Shown: positions 13,489-18,595 of the stretch, piece after piece
How the letters are laid out: every line of letters starts with the position of its first letter
Numbering within the stretch: position 1 is the stretch's first letter
Source: CAVLCC01 sp963661535
GTDB taxonomy: Bacteria > Actinomycetota > Coriobacteriia > Coriobacteriales > CADBOM01
DNA length: 18,595 nt
Assembly (NCBI GenBank): GCA_963661535.1
Contig: CAVLCC010000038.1
Location: forward strand, 1-18,595
Direction of reading: 5' to 3'
Position numbers and translations under genes: made by a program
The notes under the pieces: generated by a model
Database searches by the model: none
What the model saw: the letters and a program-made list of their open reading frames with translations, nothing else
Told to the model about the DNA's origin: nothing

Positions 13489-15165
13489 TTAAAAGAGCCC
13501 AGTAATTTTTCCATTTTCGTCAACATCAATGCGCTCAGCCGCAGGAGATTTTGGAAGTCCTGGCATAGTCATCATATCTCCTGTGAGAGCCACAATAAAT
13601 CCTGCTCCCGCGCTAACTTTGAGCTCGCGAACAGCCAACCAAAAGTTTTTGGGAGCGCCCAAAAGCGTTGGATCATCAGAAAATGAGTATTGAGTTTTTG
13701 CCATACAAATTGGGAGATTGCCATATCCGTTTGCCTCGAGCTCAACAATTTGTTCTAGGGCATCTCCAACCAAGTTGATGCCGCCTGCATGATAAATTTT
13801 GGTTGCAATAGCGGTAAGCTTCTCTTCAATCGAAGCGTTGGTGTCATAAGAAAAAGCGAAATGGTTAGGCTCATCACACAAACGAACAACCTCACGAGCA
13901 AGGTTTTGACCTCCCTCTCCACCTTTTTCCCAAACTTGCGACAAAACAACGTTCACGCCCAGCTCGCGACACTTGTTTTCTACAAGTTCAAGCTCGGCTT
14001 GGGTATCAAGCGGAAACTCATTTAGAGCCACAACAGCAGGTAGACCAAACACTTTGGTGATGTTCTCAACATGCTGCAACAGATTAGGAAGCCCGCGCTC
14101 GAGTGCCTCAAGATCCTCATGACCCAGCTGATCAAGAGGAATCCCTCCATGCATTTTTAGTGCTCTAACAGTTGCTACAATAACAACTGCACTAGGACGA
14201 ATCCCCGTTAGCCTACACATAATATCTATGAACTTTTCTGCACCAAGGTCTGCACCAAAGCCTGCTTCTGTAACAACGTAGTCGGCAAGTTTCATTGCAG
14301 TTTTTGTTGCAATAACAGAATTGCATCCGTGTGCGATGTTGGCAAAAGGTCCTCCATGCACAAAAGCGGGGGTGTGTTCTATGGTTTGCGCCAAGTTGGG
14401 CTTTATGGCATCTTTTAGTAAAGCCGCCATCGCTCCGTTTGCTTTGAGCTGTGCAGCAGTAACCGGCTTGCCCTCATAAGTATATGCAACAACAATATTG
14501 CCCAAGCGCTCTTTTAGATCCATAAGAGAGGTTGCAAGACAAAATATAGCCATAACCTCAGAAGCTACCGTGATATCAAACCCGTCTTCTCTAGGCATAC
14601 CCTGCGAGTGACCGCCCATTCCATCAACCACGTTGCGAAGCTGACGATCATTCATATCCACAACGCGTTTCCAAGTGATGCGTCTAACGTCAATTCCCAG
14701 TTCATTTCCTTGATGAATGTGATTATCGAGCATAGCGGCTAGCAAGTTGTTTGCCGCCCCGATAGCATGAAAGTCGCCCGTAAAGTGCAAGTTAATATCT
14801 TCCATAGGAAGAATTTGGGAGTAACCGCCTCCCGTGGCTCCACCTTTGATTCCAAATACGGGACCTAGTGACGGCTCCCTAAGAGCAACCATCACATTTT
14901 TGCCTATGTAGTGCAACCCGTCACTCAAACCAACAGAGGTCGTTGTTTTGCCCTCTCCAGCAGGTGTTGGGGTAATGGCTGTGACCAATATTAGTTTGCC
15001 ATCTGGATTGCCGCTCAAATCATCCATAATCTCGGTATTTACTTTGGCCTTATAATTGCCGTGCAAATCTAGATATTTTTGGTCGATTCCAGCCGCAGCC
15101 GCAATGTCGCGTATGTCGAGCATTTCGGCATTTTGAGCGATTTCGATATCAGACTTGATTTGCAT
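13489..15165 (-). CDS. fhs: Formate-tetrahydrofolate ligase
   Basis: 558 residues, the standard length. It joins formate to THF using ATP, giving 10-formyl-THF. The P-loop TPTPAGEGKTTT is at residues 65-76, followed by EPSLGPVFGIKGGATGGG (about 97-114) and the conserved INLHFTGDFHAI region. The start at 15165 is chosen because GGGAGG lies 8 nt upstream and the family begins here; the frame extends to 15234 through sequence unlike the family. First gene of the fhs-fchA-folD operon, with a candidate promoter at 15196-15223. It may serve acetogenesis, purine formylation or formate/C1 balance; the context does not decide this. Confidence 0.97.
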   Translation of the reverse strand: MQIKSDIEIAQNAEMLDIRDIAAAAGIDQKYLDLHGNYKAKVNTEIMDDLSGNPDGKLILVTAITPTPAGEGKTTTSVGLSDGLHYIGKNVMVALREPSLGPVFGIKGGATGGGYSQILPMEDINLHFTGDFHAIGAANNLLAAMLDNHIHQGNELGIDVRRITWKRVVDMNDRQLRNVVDGMGGHSQGMPREDGFDITVASEVMAIFCLATSLMDLKERLGNIVVAYTYEGKPVTAAQLKANGAMAALLKDAIKPNLAQTIEHTPAFVHGGPFANIAHGCNSVIATKTAMKLADYVVTEAGFGADLGAEKFIDIMCRLTGIRPSAVVIVATVRALKMHGGIPLDQLGHEDLEALERGLPNLLQHVENITKVFGLPAVVALNEFPLDTQAELELVENKCRELGVNVVLSQVWEKGGEGGQNLAREVVRLCDEPNHFAFSYDTNASIEEKLTAIATKIYHAGGINLVGDALEQIVELEANGYGNLPICMAKTQYSFSDDPTLLGAPKNFWLAVRELKVSAGAGFIVALTGDMMTMPGLPKSPAAERIDVDENGKITGLF

Positions 15166-15195
15166 ATCTTTGCCTCCCCAACATTGGATGCGAAT

Positions 15196-15223
15196 AATAT
15201 AGCAACATAAATAAACTATACAA
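15196..15223 (-). promoter_or_regulatory. Candidate promoter of the fhs operon
   Basis: On the - strand, TTGTAT (15218-15223) and TATATT (15196-15201) are 16 bp apart and about 30 nt before the fhs start, which would leave a very short leader. The surrounding 15200-15300 is AT-rich. No riboswitch fold was seen in this short leader. Confidence 0.5.
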
Positions 15224-15390
15224 ACAACACACAAATATATATTGCAACAAAAATAATAAGCCTAAAAGCAATATATTGTGAACTTTTTTAAATTTTGCCT
15301 TAAAAGAGATTATAAATTATTCGTTGAGCACATTTAACAATAAGCCATGCATTTGGACATTTAAAACACAAGTTAGAAAAAAGCATAACT

Positions 15391-15665
15391 TTGCCGTGAG
15401 AGGTGTGAGAGTTGTGAGTGGTTTGGGGAGCGCGTGAGGTGTGAGTGGAGTATGCAGTATTGTGGGGTGTGGGAGGTATGTGGCTCTTGCGAGGTGTGAG
15501 AGGTATGTGAAGTTTGAAGGGTGTGTGGGTCTTGAGGAATCTGAGAGACGTACGAGATCTACGCAGTGTGTGAGGCACGCAGCGCACGAGGAGAGTCTTG
15601 GGAGATGTGTGAGCCGCAAAAGTTGACACCTGAGAGGCGCGCAAGGCGTGTGCAGCGTGCGTGAG
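15391..15665. repeat. GTG/GAG-rich degenerate repeat tract in the fhs-por intergenic region
   Basis: The + strand here is dominated by short GTGTGAG-like units. GAGGTGTGAG recurs exactly at 15400-15409, 15436-15445 and 15491-15500, and GAGGTATGTG at 15473-15482 and 15500-15509. In 15401-15540 I count 67 G against 7 C. The second half (15541-15665) is a less skewed GTGAG/GCGTG mix. The - strand frames open through it read as Thr/His/Pro/Ser low complexity, so I do not call a gene. The bases from 15666 to about 15840 contain no feature I recognise. Confidence 0.7.
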
Positions 15666-15844
15666 ACATAAAAAACAAAAAAATTCGGGCGCAGCCAAGA
15701 CAGACAGCTTAAGCGCATTTAAGAAGTTCACATAATAACTGCCCACAAACTGCGACAGAATATGTAAATAGCCGTTTGCGGATAAAAAATTGCGTTTTCT
15801 TATGCACAATTGCAGCTTGCAAACTTTGTTTAAATTCTTTTCTC

Positions 15845-15907
15845 TATAATTAAAAAACGGTGCCAATCAGCAGGGATTGGCATTCAAGTTTAAGGTCAAC
15901 TAAACTT
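15845..15907 (+). promoter_or_regulatory. TATAAT box followed by two hairpins upstream of por
   Basis: A perfect TATAAT (15845-15850, no clear -35) is followed by a perfect 8-bp stem TGCCAATC/GATTGGCA (15861-15868 and 15875-15882, loop AGCAGG) and a 7-bp stem AAGTTTA/TAAACTT (15886-15892 and 15901-15907). Neither is followed by a U run, so they are not standard terminators. A transcript from here would carry a roughly 260-nt leader before porC beginning with these hairpins. Confidence 0.45.
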
Positions 15908-15915
15908 ATATAGTT

Positions 15916-15943
15916 TTGGCGCATGTTTTGCGTGGGTTATATA
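15916..15943 (+). promoter_or_regulatory. Candidate promoter of the por operon
   Basis: TTGGCG (15916-15921) and TATATA (15938-15943) are spaced by 16 bp, about 175 nt before porC. TTATATAG occurs at both 15906-15913 and 15937-15944, and GCTAGATA at 15948-15955 and 15962-15969. Which of the possible promoters is used cannot be told from sequence. Confidence 0.4.
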
Positions 15944-16038
15944 GTGGGCTAGATATGGCAAGCTAGATAAGCCATTTACAAAAGAGCAAGCATCCAAAAC
16001 AAGTTCAGTTAGATCTGGGTGACATTAGGCAGACTTCC

Positions 16039-16060
16039 TATAAAAAAGACTTTTTGTATA
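16039..16060. promoter_or_regulatory. Near-perfect palindrome in the por leader (operator-like)
   Basis: TATAAAAAAG (16039-16048) and CTTTTTGTATA (16050-16060) are inverted copies around a single A, with one extra base in the right arm. It lies about 60 nt before porC. It could be a regulator binding site, or a weak stem in RNA; the one-nt centre is too small for an RNA hairpin loop without opening the stem, favouring a DNA operator. Confidence 0.45.
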
Positions 16061-16118
16061 AGTTGCATGAGCCTTTAGAGGGAGTTTTTCTATTTTTTGC
16101 ATGTGGAGAGGAGATGCA

Positions 16119-16691
16119 ATGTCGCAATTGGTTGAGATCCGATGGCACGCTCGTGCTGGTCAGGGTGCGGTGACCGCTGCAAAGCTCGTTGCAGAAACAG
16201 CTTTGTTCCAAGGTCGCTACATGCAGGCTATGCCAGAGTATGGTCCGGAGAGAACAGGCGCACCACTAAAGGCATTCACTAGAGTATGTGATGATCCAAT
16301 TGAGGTCCATAACAACATCATTGATCCTGATATTGTGGTTGTGCTAGACGACACACTGTTAGAAACCGTAGACGTTATGGAGGGCATCAAAGACGATGGC
16401 GTCGTAATTGTCAACACGGTAAAATCAGCTGATGAAATCAGAAAAATTCTCGGAGTCAAAGACAGCATAAGGGTCTCGGTGGTAAATGCCTCGGGCATCG
16501 CGCTCGACACCATCAAGAGAGATATTCCAAATACCCCAATCGTAGCTGCTCTATCTAGAGTCACAGGGGTTATTCCAATAGAAGCTCTAAAAGAAAACCT
16601 TGTAGCTTCGTTTGGCAAAAAGTTTTCTCAAGAAATTATCGACAGAAATATTCAGTCTGTTGACCGAGCATACGAGGAGGTGTCCTTGTAA
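16119..16691 (+). CDS. porC: Pyruvate/2-oxoacid:ferredoxin oxidoreductase, gamma subunit
   Basis: 190 residues. The start at 16119 is preferred over the in-frame ATG at 16101 because GGAGAGGAG (16105-16113) lies 5 nt ahead. The N-terminal EIRWHARAGQGAVTAAKLVAETA and the following MQAMPEYGPERTGAPLKAFTR are typical of the gamma domain of this family. The four-subunit enzyme oxidises pyruvate with CoA to acetyl-CoA and CO2 and reduces ferredoxin, or runs in reverse. The order gamma-delta-alpha-beta is the classical por arrangement. Stop and next start overlap as TAATG. Substrate (pyruvate versus branched 2-oxoacids) cannot be proven from this subunit. Confidence 0.93.
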   Translation: MSQLVEIRWHARAGQGAVTAAKLVAETALFQGRYMQAMPEYGPERTGAPLKAFTRVCDDPIEVHNNIIDPDIVVVLDDTLLETVDVMEGIKDDGVVIVNTVKSADEIRKILGVKDSIRVSVVNASGIALDTIKRDIPNTPIVAALSRVTGVIPIEALKENLVASFGKKFSQEIIDRNIQSVDRAYEEVSL

Positions 16692-17017
16692 TGGCCAAAT
16701 GGGATGTTTCTAATTTTGACAATTGGAAGAGCAACGAGTTTCCTGCTGGAGCAGTTGCACTTGAGGGTGGCAATTCAAGCGACTATATCACTGGCGGTTG
16801 GAGAACTTTCCGCCCAATATGGGATAAAGATAAATGCGTAAGTTGCCTATTTTGTTGGATTCATTGCCCAGACTCTTCAATTTTGGTTGAAAACGAAGAG
16901 ATGACAGGCATTGATTATGATCACTGCAAGGGATGCGGCATTTGCGTAAATGAGTGCCCAAAAAATGCCCTTGAAATGAAAAACGAAGTCGAGGCAAAAG
17001 GAGGTCAAAATGGCTGA
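16691..17017 (+). CDS. porD: Pyruvate/2-oxoacid:ferredoxin oxidoreductase, delta (ferredoxin) subunit
   Basis: 108 residues, a normal delta subunit. Two complete 4Fe-4S motifs are visible: Cys49-x2-Cys52-x2-Cys55-x3-Cys59-Pro and Cys79-x2-Cys82-x2-Cys85-x3-Cys89-Pro. It passes electrons from the thiamine diphosphate site toward external ferredoxin. GAGGAGGTG precedes the start within the end of porC, and its stop region overlaps the porA start by 8 nt, so the subunits are translationally coupled. Confidence 0.95.
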   Translation: MAKWDVSNFDNWKSNEFPAGAVALEGGNSSDYITGGWRTFRPIWDKDKCVSCLFCWIHCPDSSILVENEEMTGIDYDHCKGCGICVNECPKNALEMKNEVEAKGGQNG

Positions 17018-18197
17018 GGTTAAAGTTATCTCGAGCACAGGTAATGCTATGGTCTCTCAAGCTTATAGACAAGCAGAGCCCGACGTAGTTGCAGCATATC
17101 CAATTACTCCACAAACCACGATTATTGAGGGATTTGCAAAGTTTGTTGCCAACGGACAAGTTCGCACAGAGTTTGTAACCGTAGAGTCTGAGCATTCCGC
17201 AATGTCGGCTTGCGTTGGCGCCTCGGTTGCAGGTGCTAGAGTTGCAACAGCAACTTCTTCGCAAGGTCTTGCATATATGTGGGAAGAGTTATACATCGCA
17301 GCAGGCATGCGCTTGCCAATCGTTTTGGCAAATGCAAACCGTGCGCTTTCTGCACCAATTAATATTCACGGCGATCATTCCGACATCATGGGAGCACGCG
17401 ACGCTGGCTGGATTATCCTTATGGCAGAAGATGCGCAAGAAGCATACGACAACACACTTATGGCATTTAGAATTGCCGAGGATCCACGTATTCAAAATCC
17501 TGTAATCACTTCTCTAGACGGATTTATTACAACGCATGCAATGGAGCGTTGCGAGCTTTTGGACGATGAGTCGGTTAAAGGATTTGTAGGAAGCTATACC
17601 GCAGCTCCGCATCCTTTGCTAGATACAAGCAACCCTGTTGCTCATGGTATGTTTGCAAATCTTGGCGGCACATATATGGAGCTCAAAAAATCACAAAGAG
17701 AGTTGATGCAAACTGCTCCTGCTGTAATCCAAGAAATTGGAAACGAGTGGGAAAAGGTTTGCGGACGTGCTTATAGCCCAATTGATACATTTGGTATGGA
17801 AGATGCCGAGTATGCAATTGTGGTTATTGGCTCTTCTGCAGGCAACGCCCGCCATGTTGCTCGAGACTTGCGAGCAAAAGGTCACAAAGTTGGCGTTGTG
17901 CGAGTAAGGCTATATCGTCCGTTCCCATCTAACGAGATTGCTGAGGCTTTAAAGAACTGCAAGGCTGTTGCAGTTTTGGATCGCGCTGAGGCTTTGGGTG
18001 CTCCATATGGTCCTTTGGGTGAGGATGTTGTTACATCTCTATATGCTCTAGATCATAGAGTTCCTGTAAAAGACTACATTTATGGTCTTGGCGGAGCAGA
18101 CGTTACGATAGAAATCATAGAGCAGGTTTATAGCGAGCTTGAGAAGCTGGCCGCAGGACAGATTGATGGCAATCTGGCATACCTGGGCGCACGATAG
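17010..18197 (+). CDS. porA: Pyruvate/2-oxoacid:ferredoxin oxidoreductase, alpha subunit
   Basis: 395 residues, the usual alpha length. The N-terminal AYPITPQTTIIEGFAKF and the TEFVTVESEHSAMSACVGAS motif are those of the thiamine diphosphate-interacting alpha chain, followed by TATSSQGLAYMWEELYIAAG and GDHSDIMGARDAGW. The C-terminal part has the domain with VVVIGSSAGNARHVARDLRA and RLYRPFP found in PorA proteins. AAAGGAGG precedes the ATG. It overlaps porD by 8 nt and is 15 nt upstream of porB. Confidence 0.95.
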   Translation: MAEVKVISSTGNAMVSQAYRQAEPDVVAAYPITPQTTIIEGFAKFVANGQVRTEFVTVESEHSAMSACVGASVAGARVATATSSQGLAYMWEELYIAAGMRLPIVLANANRALSAPINIHGDHSDIMGARDAGWIILMAEDAQEAYDNTLMAFRIAEDPRIQNPVITSLDGFITTHAMERCELLDDESVKGFVGSYTAAPHPLLDTSNPVAHGMFANLGGTYMELKKSQRELMQTAPAVIQEIGNEWEKVCGRAYSPIDTFGMEDAEYAIVVIGSSAGNARHVARDLRAKGHKVGVVRVRLYRPFPSNEIAEALKNCKAVAVLDRAEALGAPYGPLGEDVVTSLYALDHRVPVKDYIYGLGGADVTIEIIEQVYSELEKLAAGQIDGNLAYLGAR

Positions 18198-18212
18198 GAA
18201 GGACAAGAGAAA

Positions 18213-18595
18213 ATGGCTAATATTAAAGAACTCAGCGCCATTCCTGAGCGCCTAGCACCTGGTCATCGTCTTTGCGCTGGTTGTGGTGCTTCTGTTGCAG
18301 TTCGTCAAGTTTTGATGGGTGGCGGAGATACCGACATAGTATGTGGTTCAGCCACAGGCTGCTTGGAGGTTTCAACAACAGTTTATCCTTATTCTGCTTG
18401 GAAAGTTCCTTATGTGCACAACGCATTTGAGAATGCTGGCGCAACAATGTCTGGCGTTGAAGCTGCATTTAAAGGAATGAAAGCCACGGGCAAAATTCCT
18501 GCAGATAAAAAAATGAAGTTTGTTACCTTTGGTGGTGACGGTGGCACATACGATATAGGTTTGCAATCTCTATCGGGTGCTATGGAGCGCGGTCA
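18213..18595 (+). CDS. porB: Pyruvate/2-oxoacid:ferredoxin oxidoreductase, beta subunit (5' part)
   Basis: 127 complete codons, running off the right edge of the window. It begins MANIKELSAIPERLAPGHRL, then Cys21-x2-Cys24 (CAGCG) and Cys50 in SATGCLEV, ligands of the beta-subunit 4Fe-4S cluster. GDGGTYDIG at 108-116, followed by LQSLSGAMERG, is the thiamine diphosphate/Mg binding motif. AGGAAGGA lies ahead of the ATG. This completes the four-subunit set in the order gamma-delta-alpha-beta. Nothing suggests truncation other than the window end. Confidence 0.95.
   Translation, partial: MANIKELSAIPERLAPGHRLCAGCGASVAVRQVLMGGGDTDIVCGSATGCLEVSTTVYPYSAWKVPYVHNAFENAGATMSGVEAAFKGMKATGKIPADKKMKFVTFGGDGGTYDIGLQSLSGAMERG

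Noticed and set aside
15300..15866. Open frame of 188 codons on the - strand in the fhs-por intergenic region (and a 133-codon one overlapping it)
   Set aside because: The translation is Thr/His/Pro/Ser low complexity produced by the GTG-rich repeat, with no ribosome-binding site or recognisable domain; simple repeats lacking stops explain it.
15861..15882. Strong hairpin ahead of por as an intrinsic terminator
   Set aside because: It is not followed by a U run and no + strand gene ends upstream of it.

Overview
The window is an AT-rich bacterial chromosome segment holding two functional blocks: a nearly complete Tad (tight adherence, type IVc) pilus operon on the + strand (about 216-10867), and a one-carbon/pyruvate metabolism block (11052-18595) in which folate C1 genes on the - strand diverge from a pyruvate:ferredoxin oxidoreductase operon on the + strand. 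A Tad system with CpaB/RcpC but no secretin gene, several TadE/TadG-type pseudopilins, and an anaerobic ferredoxin- and tetrahydrofolate-based metabolism fit an anaerobic monoderm actinobacterium, most likely of class Coriobacteriia (Eggerthellaceae-like). That assignment is inference from gene content; no rRNA or other phylogenetic marker is present.

Region 1 (1-215): a GC-rich 9-bp tandem array cut by the window edge, then a short candidate promoter region. Region 2 (216-10867): cpaB/rcpC, tadZ, tadA, tadB, tadC, flp pilin, an unrecognised membrane-anchored protein, a small pseudopilin, a TadE-like protein, a 702-residue TadG-like protein with a Cys/His cluster, a second TadE-like protein, a DUF192 protein and a zinc-ribbon/FHA protein. 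Most genes touch or overlap, so they probably form one transcription unit, with small repeat-bearing gaps before flp and before the TadG-like gene. No prepilin peptidase (TadV) is in the window. The operon ends at a 30-bp tandem duplication and a bidirectional terminator (10988-11017) shared with the convergent gene.

Region 3 (11052-15165, - strand): transcription order is fhs (formate-THF ligase), fchA (methenyl-THF cyclohydrolase), folD (methylene-THF dehydrogenase), then, after a terminator and a new promoter, a methyl-THF:corrinoid methyltransferase. This is most of the methyl branch of the Wood-Ljungdahl pathway; methylene-THF reductase, the corrinoid protein and CODH/ACS are not in the window. 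The FolD protein appears to lack two residues needed for cyclohydrolase activity, which makes sense next to fchA.

Region 4 (15166-16118): a long intergenic region with a strongly G-over-C skewed GTG/GAG-rich tract (about 15395-15660) and a por leader holding hairpins, candidate promoters and a near-perfect palindrome. Region 5 (16119-end): porC, porD, porA and the first 127 codons of porB, the four-subunit pyruvate (or 2-oxoacid):ferredoxin oxidoreductase. It would make acetyl-CoA, CO2 and reduced ferredoxin, which links naturally to the folate C1 genes on the other strand.
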